A stretch of DNA of 64,000 nt from a bacterium (GTDB lineage: Bacteria; Deinococcota; Deinococci; Deinococcales; Deinococcaceae), in the NCBI GenBank assembly GCA_021810505.1, contig JAJZIR010000004.1, forward strand, positions 1 to 64,000, read 5' to 3'. The first letter of the stretch is position 1. Every line of letters starts with the position of its first letter. The translations under genes were made by a program, and so were the position numbers. The notes below the pieces were generated by a model, which saw only the letters and a list, made by a program, of their open reading frames with translations, did no database searches and had not been told where the DNA came from. Below, piece by piece: positions 15,433-23,990 of the stretch.

Positions 15433-18246
15433 CTACCCGATTTGCTCGGGATCGGCAGCGAAGGCAGCTGGTAACGAGCTGCCAGCCGCGCGGAGGCCAC
15501 CCAGGACGAGCAAGCCACCAGGGTGCAGGTCGCCCAGGCGGCGCGCGAACTCCGCCTCCAACTGCTCGGGAAGATCTTGGTCTTGCGGCGCTAAGGGCTC
15601 GACTCCGCTTCCGTCCCCCTGGGCCGGCTGGCTGAGCCAGTTCAGCCAGCTCTCCGGGTTGAACTGCAGCGCACCGCCCTCAGTACGGACCGCCACCAGG
15701 TAGTCCTCGCGCAGCACCGTTCCCGAGAGGTCCTGGAAGCGGAGCAAGGCCGCTACCGCTGAGCGGAAAGCGAGCTGATCGGCGCGGACTACCAGGGCGC
15801 CAGGATCCCAACTGGAAGCTAGTTTAAGCAGGCTGCGCAGCGGCTCCGCAGCCACATCGAGCCGCCGGACGCCTCTCAGCCGGGCTCTGGAGCTATCCGC
15901 GCTGAGGTAATGGTTCTCCCGCAACCCCAAGCGCTTAGCCACCTCTTGGGGCAAAGTCAACCGGTAGATCCCCTTGCCATGCAGCTGGTACGAGCCCCCC
16001 AGGCGGGCAGCCATACCGCGCAGGAAAGCGTGGACATGAGAGATCCCCAGCTGCAGAGCGCTGTTCCAACGCCCCCTATCGAAGTGGCTGGCGTATTGGA
16101 GCAAGTCCCGCCCCGCGCGCACGATCTCCCTAGCCTCCTGGATGGCAGCCTCGATCTGCGCATCGGTGCGCTGGTCTTCTCGGAACGCGGCGGACTCCCA
16201 GACCCGTTCCAGCTGCGCGGCTCCTACCAGCTCGCCCAGCACGTCCTCAACCAGCACCTCGGGGGCGTAGTCGCCAGGTGCAACCTGAGACAGGTCCCGG
16301 GCTACCTGGTCTAGCCGCTCATACATGACCGCCAGAACCTGCTCATCTAGGCGCTCCGGAACGCTCAGGTTGACGACCAGAACGGGTTGGCTCTGACCGT
16401 AGCGGTAGAGCCGGCCGACCCGCTGGAGCAAGCGCATGGGATTCCAAGGGAGGTCGTAGTTGATCATCTGCCAGCAACGCCGGTGCAGGTTGAGACCCTC
16501 CCCGCCGGCCTCGGTGGCGATGAGGATTCTAGCTTCGCCCTCGAAGCGGCTGGTCGCCTGCCGCCGCTGCTCCAAATCCATCGATCCGTTGAGCAGGGCG
16601 ACCTTCCCGGGGTAGAGCGGCTCCAGGGCAGCCTGCAGGTAATCCTGTGTCCCACGGTATTCCGTGAAGATCAGCAGCTTGCTCTCCTCTCCCAGCAGGG
16701 CGTTCTGGACAGCTTCTAGGAAGAAACGCAGCTTGGAGTCTCCCTTGATCCCGAGGAGTTGCTGCCCTCGTTGGAGCAGTTCCTCCAGGAGTTCTTGCTC
16801 CCCGCGGAAGAATTCGGGGATCCGCTCCTGCAAAACTCTCTGCTCTTCGGACTCGACGAAGCGGTCGTCGAAGCTCGCTTCTGGGCTAGGCAGATACGCG
16901 CCGGGTCCCTTAGGCTCGCGGAGCAGGCGATCTTGGCGGCGCTGCAGCGCCGCCAAGATCGCCTGCTGGCTGGAAGTAGCCAGCTTGCGGTAGGTGGTCA
17001 TCACGAAACCGATCGCTCTCCCCCTAGCCTCTGCGCCGTCTCGCTGAGCGACGGAGAAGCCTTGCCGCAGGTAGCGGTGCATCTTCCCGTCGAAGTCCAG
17101 CTCAGCCAAGCTGAGCTGGACTTCGACAGTCTTCGTTGTTTTCCCCTTGAACAGGGGTTGGCCAGCGTGGTCCACCACTTCAGCCTTACGGTTGCGCAAG
17201 ACCATCTGGGCCAACAACCCCGGCTGAGCTCTGATCTGAATCAGCCGGGACCTCTCGGCCGGTCCAGGCCTCAGCAGCTCGAGCAGGCCACGGAACTGGT
17301 CGTCCTTGCCCTGATGTGGCGTCCCGCTGAGCAGGATCAGGCGGTCGGTCTGGCGGCGCAACTGCTCCGCCAGACGATAGCGCTCGGTCAGCGCGTAGCG
17401 CTGGTCACCGACTTCGTGGCGGGTCAAGCGGTGGGCCTCGTCGAAGGCGATGAGGTCCCAGCGCCCCGAATCTGCTACCAAGCTGCGGTGCGGCTCCGAC
17501 TTGAGCAGGTCCAGCGGCGCGATCACCTGGTCGTAGCGCAGCCACTGGCGGCTATCCGAAATGCGCATGTCCTGGCCGAGAATCACGAAATCCTCCATGC
17601 CGAACTTGTCGGAGAGATCTTCCTTCCACTGGCGGGTCAGGCCCGAGGGAACCACCAGCAGGAAACGGTGCAAGCCAGCTCCACCCCGCAAGGCGTGGAG
17701 CAACAGGCCCAGCTCGATGGTCTTGCCCAAACCGACGTCATCGGCCAACAGCCAGTTGAGGTTGCCGGAGTCGAGGATGCGCTGCACCGTTTGGATCTGG
17801 TGCGGGACCGGATCGACGTTGAGGGCCGAGGCCATCCCGCTGACTTGGGACCAGCTGGAGATGGCGTGGGCGAGCTGCCGGAGCCGAAAGGCCTCGGCGT
17901 TCCCGGAGGCAAACCCCCTGCGCCACAGCTCGTCAGGCGGAACAGTTGCAGCGAGGTCCTGCCAGGGCAACCAGACCAGCTGGGGGCCCTCCCAGAATTC
18001 GACCAAGACCTGCTCGCGTCCGGCCAGCTCCCGGGAGTCGCGCACCCAGCCCAGCCCCCGGGCCGGACCCGAGGTCTCCAGGACCGGCATCCCCGGCTGC
18101 AGCCCGCAGAGCAAGCTGTCCGCCCGCTGGCGCCGGGAAGCGCTCTCCCCTTTCCAGATGACGTAGGCCCACTCGGCATCGGCCCCCTCGACCCAGCCGG
18201 GAAGGCCGCTCGCGGAGCGCACCAAAGCGCCGCGCGCCAGAATCAC
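15433..18246 (-). CDS. SNF2/RapA-type DEAD/DEAH-box helicase
   Basis: The 937-residue superfamily 2 helicase has Walker A in DDVGLGKT (Lys175), DEAH at 269-272, SGTPHQ motif III (about 307), and in the second RecA domain ATEAGGEGLNLH and QRVGRLYRYGQ. A C-terminal region of about 300 residues is unassigned. The layout resembles RapA-like ATPases and the DrmD helicase of DISARM, but no DISARM partner gene (drmA, drmB, drmC or the methyltransferase) is nearby. GTG at 18246 is the chosen start because it overlaps the upstream stop as GTGA and the protein then begins ILARGALVRS; the frame is open further upstream. The gene contains two very long perfect inverted repeats (16922-16967 and 17089-17127). 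Confidence 0.85.
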   Translation of the reverse strand: MILARGALVRSASGLPGWVEGADAEWAYVIWKGESASRRQRADSLLCGLQPGMPVLETSGPARGLGWVRDSRELAGREQVLVEFWEGPQLVWLPWQDLAATVPPDELWRRGFASGNAEAFRLRQLAHAISSWSQVSGMASALNVDPVPHQIQTVQRILDSGNLNWLLADDVGLGKTIELGLLLHALRGGAGLHRFLLVVPSGLTRQWKEDLSDKFGMEDFVILGQDMRISDSRQWLRYDQVIAPLDLLKSEPHRSLVADSGRWDLIAFDEAHRLTRHEVGDQRYALTERYRLAEQLRRQTDRLILLSGTPHQGKDDQFRGLLELLRPGPAERSRLIQIRAQPGLLAQMVLRNRKAEVVDHAGQPLFKGKTTKTVEVQLSLAELDFDGKMHRYLRQGFSVAQRDGAEARGRAIGFVMTTYRKLATSSQQAILAALQRRQDRLLREPKGPGAYLPSPEASFDDRFVESEEQRVLQERIPEFFRGEQELLEELLQRGQQLLGIKGDSKLRFFLEAVQNALLGEESKLLIFTEYRGTQDYLQAALEPLYPGKVALLNGSMDLEQRRQATSRFEGEARILIATEAGGEGLNLHRRCWQMINYDLPWNPMRLLQRVGRLYRYGQSQPVLVVNLSVPERLDEQVLAVMYERLDQVARDLSQVAPGDYAPEVLVEDVLGELVGAAQLERVWESAAFREDQRTDAQIEAAIQEAREIVRAGRDLLQYASHFDRGRWNSALQLGISHVHAFLRGMAARLGGSYQLHGKGIYRLTLPQEVAKRLGLRENHYLSADSSRARLRGVRRLDVAAEPLRSLLKLASSWDPGALVVRADQLAFRSAVAALLRFQDLSGTVLREDYLVAVRTEGGALQFNPESWLNWLSQPAQGDGSGVEPLAPQDQDLPEQLEAEFARRLGDLHPGGLLVLGGLRAAGSSLPAAFAADPEQIG
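16922..16967. repeat. 46-bp perfect palindrome inside the helicase gene
   Basis: Twenty-three bases on each side of the centre at 16944/16945 (core CTGCAG) are exactly complementary. It encodes part of the region between the two RecA lobes (around AILAALQRRQDRLL). Twenty-three consecutive matching pairs is far outside chance for a coding sequence. Confidence 0.9.
17089..17127. repeat. 18-bp perfect inverted repeat with 3-nt loop inside the helicase gene
   Basis: Arms 17089-17106 and 17110-17127 are perfectly complementary, with CAA between them. It lies 121 bp from the 46-bp palindrome and encodes the segment around VEVQLSLAELDFDG. Confidence 0.9.
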
Positions 18247-19130
18247 CGCGCCCCCGCTTCTCTGGACGCCCCAGAGCGCCGACCCCAAGCGCGCGCCGCC
18301 GCCGACTCGCCGGCCAGCGGCGGGTAGAGCGGTTTCTGGCAGAGCCAAGCTAGGTGGTCATCTAGGCCCGGGCAAAACTCCAAGAGGTCGCTGAGCGCCA
18401 AGCCGCTGAAGCCGGCCTCGCTCCCCCAGAGCTCCAGGTCAGCCGCCCTGGATAGCAGTTCTTCCTCAATCGAGGCGGTATCTCCCGGCCCAGCGCGGCG
18501 CAGCCAGCCCAAAACCAGCTCCCAGGGAAAGCTATCCGAAGACCACTGCGGCTCCGAGAAGATCCGGAAAGCATGGCGGCCCAATTCCGGGTGGCTCTCC
18601 CAAAAATCGCGCAGGACCAACAGATCCTCGAACTCTCTGGGGCTGAGCGGCGCCAACCGGGCGACGCTGCGCTGCAGCGGCAGCCGCAACCGAGGGGGCG
18701 TCCCCTGCAGCAGGCCGGTCAACAGCGAGAGGGCGTCTAGGTCCTCCTGCCACCCCAGCTGGGCGGCCAGCTCAGCTGCGCCCTTCTGGGCAGAGCGGCT
18801 GAGCACCTCGGGGTCAGCGGCGGGGGAGGGCTGTAAGCTCGCTAGGGCCCAAGGGGTGAACCAGAAATCTCCTGGGAGCCGAGGTCTCGGCTCCCAGGAG
18901 AGCAGCAGGGTACGGCTGAGCTCGCCCTGGCGGGCGGCGCCTAACCCGCTCGGAGCAGGGCGCCACGCCTCTTCCGGCAAGAGCGGGCGCCCCCTTTCCG
19001 CGAGGGCGCCGGCCGGCGCCCGCTCTTCCCCCTCCGCGTCGCCGTGGGGATCTGTGCCCAGAGGTCTCCCAGCCATCCTCTCCCAGTTCTCGGTGTCCAT
19101 GGCGGGCAGCTTAGCTGAGAAGCGCGTCAT
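18243..19130 (-). CDS. Unknown protein encoded upstream of the SNF2 helicase
   Basis: I do not recognise this 295-residue protein. The first 70 or so residues are polar and low in structure; the rest is rich in Leu, Trp and charged residues and looks helical, with tracts such as GDFWFTPWALASLQP, EFEDLLVLRDFWESHPELGRHAF and GLALSDLLEFCPGLDDHLAWL. There is no signal peptide or membrane segment. It overlaps the helicase start by GTGA, so the two proteins are coupled and may act together. GGGAG lies about 8 nt before the ATG at 19130; an internal ATG (MDTENWERM) is an alternative. The gene contains a 16-bp perfect hairpin (18868-18901) and a long interrupted repeat (18979-19027). Confidence 0.7.
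   Translation of the reverse strand: MTRFSAKLPAMDTENWERMAGRPLGTDPHGDAEGEERAPAGALAERGRPLLPEEAWRPAPSGLGAARQGELSRTLLLSWEPRPRLPGDFWFTPWALASLQPSPAADPEVLSRSAQKGAAELAAQLGWQEDLDALSLLTGLLQGTPPRLRLPLQRSVARLAPLSPREFEDLLVLRDFWESHPELGRHAFRIFSEPQWSSDSFPWELVLGWLRRAGPGDTASIEEELLSRAADLELWGSEAGFSGLALSDLLEFCPGLDDHLAWLCQKPLYPPLAGESAAARAWGRRSGASREAGAR
18868..18901. repeat. 16-bp perfect inverted repeat with 2-nt loop in the unknown gene
   Basis: Arms 18868-18883 and 18886-18901 are exactly complementary. The repeat encodes residues around LLSWEPRPRLPGDF. Confidence 0.88.
18979..19027. repeat. Nested inverted repeats in the unknown gene
   Basis: Thirteen-base arms 18979-18991 and 19015-19027 are perfectly complementary. 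Partly overlapping them is an 18-bp GC-only palindrome (19004-19021). Confidence 0.75.
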
Positions 19131-19269
19131 CTAGAGACTCCCGGTTCCGGGTAGCCAAGCGCCCCCTGCTCCTCTGGGCCAGGACCACCCAGCGGAAGCC
19201 GCGCCGGTCTGTCTTGGGCCCGGCGCGGCACCCCGAGCGGCCGCTGGGCGCACTGGCAGGCCGGTTCAG

Positions 19270-19299
19270 TTGACATCGCTGCGGCCAGCCCACTACCAT
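19270..19299 (+). promoter_or_regulatory. Promoter of tRNA-Pro
   Basis: Perfect TTGACA (19270-19275), 18-nt spacer, TACCAT (19294-19299). The start point falls a few bases before the mature 5' end of the tRNA at 19309. Confidence 0.6.
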
Positions 19300-19308
19300 A
19301 CGAGGCGT

Positions 19309-19385
<77 letters not shown>

Positions 19386-19390
19386 GTGGG

Positions 19391-19406
19391 CACCCCTTCG
19401 GGGGTG
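19391..19406 (+). terminator. Hairpin after tRNA-Pro
   Basis: CACCCC-TTCG-GGGGTG is a perfect 6-bp stem with a stable UUCG tetraloop, followed by TCTCCCTTT. It probably ends the tRNA transcript, though the T-run is weak and some read-through into the phosphoesterase gene is plausible. Confidence 0.5.
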
Positions 19407-19427
19407 TCTCCCTTTGAAAGCGCGACC

Positions 19428-20171
19428 ATGACCAACTTGTACGCCATCGCCGACCCCCACCTCTCCAGCACCAGCGATAAGCCCATGCAGGTCTTCGGGA
19501 GGCGTTGGGCGGAGCACCCGGACAAGCTCTTCGCGGAATGGAGGAGGCTGGTAGGCCCGACCGACTGGGTGGTGATCCCCGGAGACATCTCCTGGGCCAT
19601 GCATCTCGAAGACGCGCTGAGCGACCTCGCCCTCCTCGACGCTCTGCCGGGCTACAAGCTGCTGCTCAGGGGAAACCACGACTACTGGTGGCCCACCATC
19701 CACCGGCTGCGCAGCCAACTGCCAGCCAGCCTGCGAGCCCTGCAAAACGACGCCTTGGCGATCGGCTCCTGGGCGGTCTGCGGTTCCAGGGGTTGGAGCT
19801 GCCCGGGGAGCGAGGGTTTCTCTGCGGGCGACCAAAAAATCTACGCGCGCGAGCTGCAGCGGCTGCGCCTATCGCTGGAAGCGGCCCGGCGGCTGGGCTT
19901 GGAGCGCCTCCTGCTCATGCTGCACTTCCCCCCCACCAACGCGTCGCTGGAACCCAGCGGCTTCACCGAGCTGATCGAAGAGTATCAGCCCGACCTGGTG
20001 CTGCACGGCCACCTACACGGGGTCAGCCGCGGGCGGCTCATCTCGGATTGGAAAGGTGTCCCGGTCCGCTGCGTTTCGGCTGACCTGCTGGATTTCCAGC
20101 CTCTGCTGGTCATCAGGAACGGCGCCTTGGCCGAGGAGCTCACTCCAGGCGCCGCAGGGCCACCGACTTGA
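19428..20171 (+). CDS. Calcineurin-like metallophosphoesterase
   Basis: The 247-residue protein has the metallophosphoesterase motifs in order: DPHLS (a DxH variant near residue 9), GDISW, GNHDYWW, a histidine in MLHFPPTNA and the final HGHLHG. These bind two metal ions in a phosphodiesterase/phosphatase active site. It resembles the YkuE/serine-threonine phosphoesterase-like group; the substrate is unknown. The ATG at 19428 puts the first motif at the correct distance; the frame is open from 19386. No good ribosome site is seen. Its 3' end overlaps the convergent methyltransferase gene by 32 bp. Confidence 0.85.
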   Translation: MTNLYAIADPHLSSTSDKPMQVFGRRWAEHPDKLFAEWRRLVGPTDWVVIPGDISWAMHLEDALSDLALLDALPGYKLLLRGNHDYWWPTIHRLRSQLPASLRALQNDALAIGSWAVCGSRGWSCPGSEGFSAGDQKIYARELQRLRLSLEAARRLGLERLLLMLHFPPTNASLEPSGFTELIEEYQPDLVLHGHLHGVSRGRLISDWKGVPVRCVSADLLDFQPLLVIRNGALAEELTPGAAGPPT

Positions 20172-21309
20172 GGTAGAGGCTCTCTGGGACCTGCAGCATC
20201 CAGGGGTGATCCGGGGGTTGGTAGCTCACCCGCACCACTTCCAGCAAGGCCCCAGCGTCCCCAGCCGCCCACCTAGCCGCCTCCAGGAGGTCCTCGAGGC
20301 GCAGGTGGTGGGCGCAGCTGGAGACTAGGAGCAGCCCAGCTGGCCGCAGCATGGCTAGAGCGTCAGCCAACGCCCCGGCGATCAGCCTCTTGGCCCAGGG
20401 AACTTCCGACTTCTGTTTGACCAAGGTCGGCGGGTCGAAGACGATGTGCTCAAAGGTTCTCCCAGAGCGCCGAAGCTCGGCCAACACCTGGGGAACGTCG
20501 CCCAAGCGCAGCGCGATCTGGCTGCCCAGACCGTTATGGGCGGCGCTCTCTTCCAGGGTGGTCAAGGCCAGGGGATCGCGATCGACCGCGTACGCCGTGA
20601 GACCTGCCCGGGCTGCCCGTAGGCTGAAGGCGCCGGTATAGCAGTAGAGGTCGAGCAGAGCCTGGCCAGGGCGAAACTGCGCGGACAGCCAGCGGCGGTT
20701 GTCGCGCTGGTCCAGAAAGAAACCGGTCTTCTGCGAGATGAGCGGCGCAAAGCGGTGGAGAATCCCGTCTTCGCTGAAGATCACCCGCTCGGGCAAGGCC
20801 CCCCAGAGCAACCCGCTCTGGGGGGACAGCCCCTCCGCACGGCGCTCATGGGTCTCGCTGCGCTCGAAGGCCAGCTCAGCGCCCGAGACTTCCCTGAGCG
20901 CCTCCAGGATCCAGCCGCGGTGGCGCTCCACCCCGGCATTCCTGAACTGCACCGCCAAGGCGGAGCCGAAACGGTCGACGATCAGTCCGGGTAACCCATC
21001 CGCCTCAGCGTGGATCCAGCGCCAGGCCTCGGCACCTAGGTCCATGTCCAGCCGGCGCTGGTAAGCCGCACGGACCCGGGTGCCGTAGAACTGTGGACCG
21101 ACGTCTCCAGGAGTCCAGCGCAGCAGCCGCAGCGGAAACTCCGCTCGGGGGTTGCAGTAGGCCCGGGCGATCCAAGCTCCTTCCGGGCCGTGGACATCGA
21201 CCACCTCTCCCGGATGCACCGCAGGCAGCTCCAGGACGTCCTGACGGCGAGCCCAAGGGTAATGGTTGCGCAGCCGCCTAGCCGCCGGCTCAGAGACAGT
21301 GGCCCGCAC
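20140..21309 (-). CDS. Class I SAM-dependent rRNA methyltransferase, RlmI-like
   Basis: The product of about 389 residues has an N-terminal PUA-like RNA-binding domain (HYPWARRQDVLEL), a middle domain with DGLPGLIVDRFG, and a C-terminal SAM-binding Rossmann fold: KTGFFLDQRDNRRWL, LLDLYCYTGAFSLRAA, YAVDRDP and FDPPTLVK (the NPP-like catalytic motif). This is the layout of RlmI, which methylates a cytosine (m5C) in 23S rRNA. The GTG at 21309 is preferred because a TATACT -10 box (21321-21316) lies 6 nt upstream, giving a leaderless transcript; the frame is open to an ATG at 21336. It is divergent from the DUF4388 gene. Confidence 0.83.
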   Translation of the reverse strand: MRATVSEPAARRLRNHYPWARRQDVLELPAVHPGEVVDVHGPEGAWIARAYCNPRAEFPLRLLRWTPGDVGPQFYGTRVRAAYQRRLDMDLGAEAWRWIHAEADGLPGLIVDRFGSALAVQFRNAGVERHRGWILEALREVSGAELAFERSETHERRAEGLSPQSGLLWGALPERVIFSEDGILHRFAPLISQKTGFFLDQRDNRRWLSAQFRPGQALLDLYCYTGAFSLRAARAGLTAYAVDRDPLALTTLEESAAHNGLGSQIALRLGDVPQVLAELRRSGRTFEHIVFDPPTLVKQKSEVPWAKRLIAGALADALAMLRPAGLLLVSSCAHHLRLEDLLEAARWAAGDAGALLEVVRVSYQPPDHPWMLQVPESLYLKSVALRRLE

Positions 21310-21315
21310 CGAGCC

Positions 21316-21342
21316 AGTATACGGCCGGCCCTGCACTAGACT
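21316..21342. promoter_or_regulatory. Divergent leaderless promoters (methyltransferase / DUF4388)
   Basis: Minus-strand TATACT (21321-21316) is 6 nt from the GTG at 21309; plus-strand TAGACT (21337-21342) is 6 nt from the ATG at 21349. Both fit the TANNNT box plus 6-7 nt rule for leaderless transcripts. No strong -35 is visible for either. Confidence 0.5.
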
Positions 21343-21348
21343 GAGTCC

Positions 21349-21888
21349 ATGTTGGAAGGGACCTTAGCGGAATTCTCGCTACCTAGCCTGGTGCAGACGC
21401 TCAGCGGAAGCCGCAGCAGCGGCCGGCTGGAGGTGCAGCACTGGCGGGGCGGCTCGATCGACCTGGCCTCGGGCCAGGTCGTCGCGGCCGAAGCGATGGG
21501 GAGAGAAGGGAGGGCAGCGCTGAGCCTGCTGGTGAGCATCGATCAGGCACCCTTCCGCTTCGACCCAAGCGTCTCGGTCCGCGGGCAGCTCCTAGGCCCT
21601 ACCCCCAACCTGATCGTCCAGATGGCTGCGGACAGTGAGGAGTGGGCTCGGCTGCTGCGGCGCCTCCCTACCTGGGATCAGAACCTAGAGCTCAACCAGA
21701 GCTGGATCCAATCGGCCAGCTCTCTGGTCAGCCGCAAGGAGTGGGAGATCTTGCAGGCCAGCCAGGGGCGCAGCCTGCAGGCCCTGCTGGCCGACCCGCA
21801 CTACCCTCCCCTGGACGCCGCCAAGGTGGTGGCCGACTTCCTAGGGATCCAAGCCCTCATCCTGCGCAGGCAGAGCAAGATCGGCTAG
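21349..21888 (+). CDS. DUF4388 domain protein
   Basis: The 179-residue protein starts with a DUF4388 (PatA-like N-terminal) domain, residues about 1-100: MLEGTLAEFSLPSLVQTLSGSRSSG, then RLEVQHWRGGSIDLASGQVVAAEAMGREGRAAL. DUF4388 domains occur in signalling proteins with receivers or GTPase partners, but their biochemistry is not established. The last 70 residues are helical (SLVSRKEWEILQASQGRSLQALL). It is probably leaderless (see 21316-21342). It stands alone, unlike the two DUF4388 genes at 46401-48014. Confidence 0.78.
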   Translation: MLEGTLAEFSLPSLVQTLSGSRSSGRLEVQHWRGGSIDLASGQVVAAEAMGREGRAALSLLVSIDQAPFRFDPSVSVRGQLLGPTPNLIVQMAADSEEWARLLRRLPTWDQNLELNQSWIQSASSLVSRKEWEILQASQGRSLQALLADPHYPPLDAAKVVADFLGIQALILRRQSKIG

Positions 21889-22124
21889 GAGCCGGCCGCC
21901 CTAGCCGATCCGCTCGGGCGCGGCGTCCGCCCACAGCCCTTCACGGCGCAACCGCTGCTCAGCGCCCGCGCTCCACCTCACCCCAGCCAGGCCGCGGGCC
22001 CTTCGCTCTCAGGTCGGCCGCCTAGCTGCGTTGGATGGGTCGCGGAGAGGAGGCTATGGGGCTGGCGCAAGGACACGCTCCCAGCTTCCCGCTAGGGAAT
22101 AGCCCGGTCCCAAAGATCGCTCGG

Positions 22125-22388
22125 TCAGCGCGCGCCGGCGCGCCACAACCCCAGGGCGACCACCAGGGCCAGCAGCAGAGCTACCGAAGAGACCCTCCAG
22201 GCTAGCTGCCTATCCCCGGCGCGCAGGGAAGATACCAGGACCCAGATCAAGGCGGCGAGCGGGATCAGCAGCAGCCAGATCACCCCCACCAAGCGCAGCG
22301 GCGGGAGGAACAAGCTGAGAGCCAACAGGACCAGCGCCAACCAGTAGCCAGCCGGATAAAACCACAGCGGCAGCCGCACGTCGTTCAC
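22125..22388 (-). CDS. Small membrane protein, DUF1634-like
   Basis: The 87-residue protein has three hydrophobic segments (about 15-30, 33-52 and 66-82). DUF1634 proteins of this size and topology are commonly encoded beside TauE/SafE exporters; assignment rests on topology and context more than on sequence. Its GTG start overlaps the TauE stop (GTGA), so it is translationally coupled and probably a partner or regulator of that exporter. Confidence 0.6.
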   Translation of the reverse strand: MNDVRLPLWFYPAGYWLALVLLALSLFLPPLRLVGVIWLLLIPLAALIWVLVSSLRAGDRQLAWRVSSVALLLALVVALGLWRAGAR

Positions 22389-23146
22389 AGCGGAATCCCT
22401 AGGGAGCGCGCCGCCAGGTTCACCCCGCTGTAGAGCAAGATCAGGCTAAAGGCCAACTTCAGCCAGGCCACCGGGATACGGTGCTGGATCTGCGCGCCCA
22501 CCCTGGCCGCCACCAGAATGCCCAGGGCCACCGGGGCGGCCAGAGCCAAGTTGAGCTGGTGGCCCGAACTGTAGACCACCGCGTTGGCGAAGGCGGTGAG
22601 GCCCATGATGAAGGTCGAGGTGGCCATAGCCTCGCGGATCGGAACGCCCCCCAGCAGGTTCATCACCGGAACCTGCACCGAGCCACCGCCGATGCCGAGC
22701 AGACCGGACATGGCTCCCGCGAAGGTCATGGCTACCCCCACCCAGCGGGAAGGCTTGGCGGAGCCCTGCTCCAAGCGGCGGATCCCCCTAAGCAGGGTGA
22801 AAGCGCTGTAGAAGAGCAGCAGGCTGAAGATCAAGCCGACCGTTGCGGCCGGCAGCAGCAAGCCCAGCAAGCTCCCTAAGATTCCGCCCAAGATGGTGAA
22901 GAGGACCAATTGGTAACCCAACCTCAGGCGCACCTGGCCGCGCTGGATGTATCCGGCGGTCGAGGCGACCGACACGCTGAGCACGCCGATCTGACTGATG
23001 GCCGCGGCGGCCTGGATCGGCAGGCTGCGGCCGGCCAGCGGCAGGAGAAATTCCAGGGCCGGCACCACCACCACGCCGCCGCCCAGGCCCAGAAGCGATC
23101 CCAGCAGGCCGGCCAGCAAGCCGATAGCCAGAAGCAGGGCGGTCAA
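22385..23146 (-). CDS. TauE/SafE-family sulfite/organic anion exporter
   Basis: The 253-residue membrane protein has about eight transmembrane segments and the two family repeats, [17 protein letters not shown] near the N terminus and [22 protein letters not shown] in the middle. Members export sulfite, sulfoacetate or other small anions. The start is a TTG at 23146; it lies 33 nt after the FAH-family gene on the same strand. Substrate unknown. Confidence 0.88.
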   Translation of the reverse strand: MTALLLAIGLLAGLLGSLLGLGGGVVVVPALEFLLPLAGRSLPIQAAAAISQIGVLSVSVASTAGYIQRGQVRLRLGYQLVLFTILGGILGSLLGLLLPAATVGLIFSLLLFYSAFTLLRGIRRLEQGSAKPSRWVGVAMTFAGAMSGLLGIGGGSVQVPVMNLLGGVPIREAMATSTFIMGLTAFANAVVYSSGHQLNLALAAPVALGILVAARVGAQIQHRIPVAWLKLAFSLILLYSGVNLAARSLGIPL

Positions 23147-23179
23147 CGGCCGCCCTGCTCAAAGGCGCGCAGCGCCACC

Positions 23180-23935
23180 TCAGGCGATGGAGGTGCGCAG
23201 CACCCCGACACCTTCCACCTCGACCTCCACCTGGTCGCCGGGATGCAGCTCGCCGACCCCCTCGGGCGTCCCGGTCAGGATCACGTCCCCGGGCTCCAGG
23301 GTCATAAACTGGCTGACATAGGAGATCACTGCGGGGAGGTCGAAGATCATCCTGCTGGTCCGGCTGGACTGGCGCACCGCGCCGTTGACCCGGGTCTGCA
23401 GGGCCAGGTCTCCGGGGGACAGCTCGGTCTCGATCCAGGGTCCCAGCGGGCAAAAGGCGTCCGAGGACTTGGCCCGGAACCACTGCAGGTCGCTGCGCTG
23501 TTTGTCCCTGGCGGTGATGTCCAGAGCGCAGGTATAGCCCAAGACGTACGCGAGCGCCTCCGCCTGGGAGACCTGAGAAATCCGCCGGCCTACCACCGCC
23601 GCGAGCTCTCCCTCATAGTGCAGGCTGCTGGTCCAAGACGGGTAGGGAATCTCGGCGCCGGGATCGGCCAGCGCGTTGGGGCCCTTGAGGAACAGGCCTG
23701 GCTCGCTGGGGAGGTCCCCGCCGAAGTCGTGGCCCATCTCCCTCACGTGCTCCCGGTAGTTGCGCCCGACGCAGACGATCTTGGTCGGCTCGGCTGGGGC
23801 CAGCAGGGTGACGTCGGCCACGCGGTAGCTGGCCAGGGTCCTAGGACCTCCCATGCCCAGGGTACCCACCACGATGTCCTCCTCCACCATCCCCCAAGAC
23901 GTCTGGCCCTCAAAGAAAAAACGGATCAGTCGCAT
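23180..23935 (-). CDS. Fumarylacetoacetate hydrolase (FAH) family protein
   Basis: The 251-residue protein has the FAH fold with [40 protein letters not shown] (two acidic metal ligands) and CALDITARD (Asp ligand), then [13 protein letters not shown]. It is the size of the bacterial hydratase/isomerase/decarboxylase members that act on 2-keto acids from aromatic degradation; the exact reaction is uncertain. The start ATG at 23935 has TAGAAT 6 nt upstream, so it is probably leaderless, and it is divergent from a class III aminotransferase. Confidence 0.87.
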   Translation of the reverse strand: MRLIRFFFEGQTSWGMVEEDIVVGTLGMGGPRTLASYRVADVTLLAPAEPTKIVCVGRNYREHVREMGHDFGGDLPSEPGLFLKGPNALADPGAEIPYPSWTSSLHYEGELAAVVGRRISQVSQAEALAYVLGYTCALDITARDKQRSDLQWFRAKSSDAFCPLGPWIETELSPGDLALQTRVNGAVRQSSRTSRMIFDLPAVISYVSQFMTLEPGDVILTGTPEGVGELHPGDQVEVEVEGVGVLRTSIA

Positions 23936-23941
23936 GCACCG

Positions 23942-23984
23942 ATTCTAATCTTTTCCGCTGACCCCTCTGGCAGAAGGGTATGAT
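23942..23984. promoter_or_regulatory. Divergent leaderless promoters (FAH / aminotransferase)
   Basis: Minus-strand TAGAAT (23947-23942) is 6 nt from the ATG at 23935; plus-strand TATGAT (23979-23984) is 6 nt from the GTG at 23991. The whole control region between the two genes is only 55 bp. Confidence 0.55.
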
Positions 23985-23990
23985 CAGCCG

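Noticed and set aside
16759-18327. A 522-codon plus-strand frame opposite the helicase
   Set aside because: The minus-strand frame carries all helicase motifs; the plus frame has shadow-like composition and no start signals.
15433-19130. DISARM defence system
   Set aside because: The helicase resembles DrmD in general layout, but no drmA, drmB, drmC or DISARM methyltransferase is nearby, and the neighbours are an acetamidase and an ATP-grasp gene.
21889-22124. Possible structured RNA (RNase P, SRP or 6S RNA) in the gap after the DUF4388 gene
   Set aside because: I looked for the conserved cores of these RNAs on both strands and did not find them.
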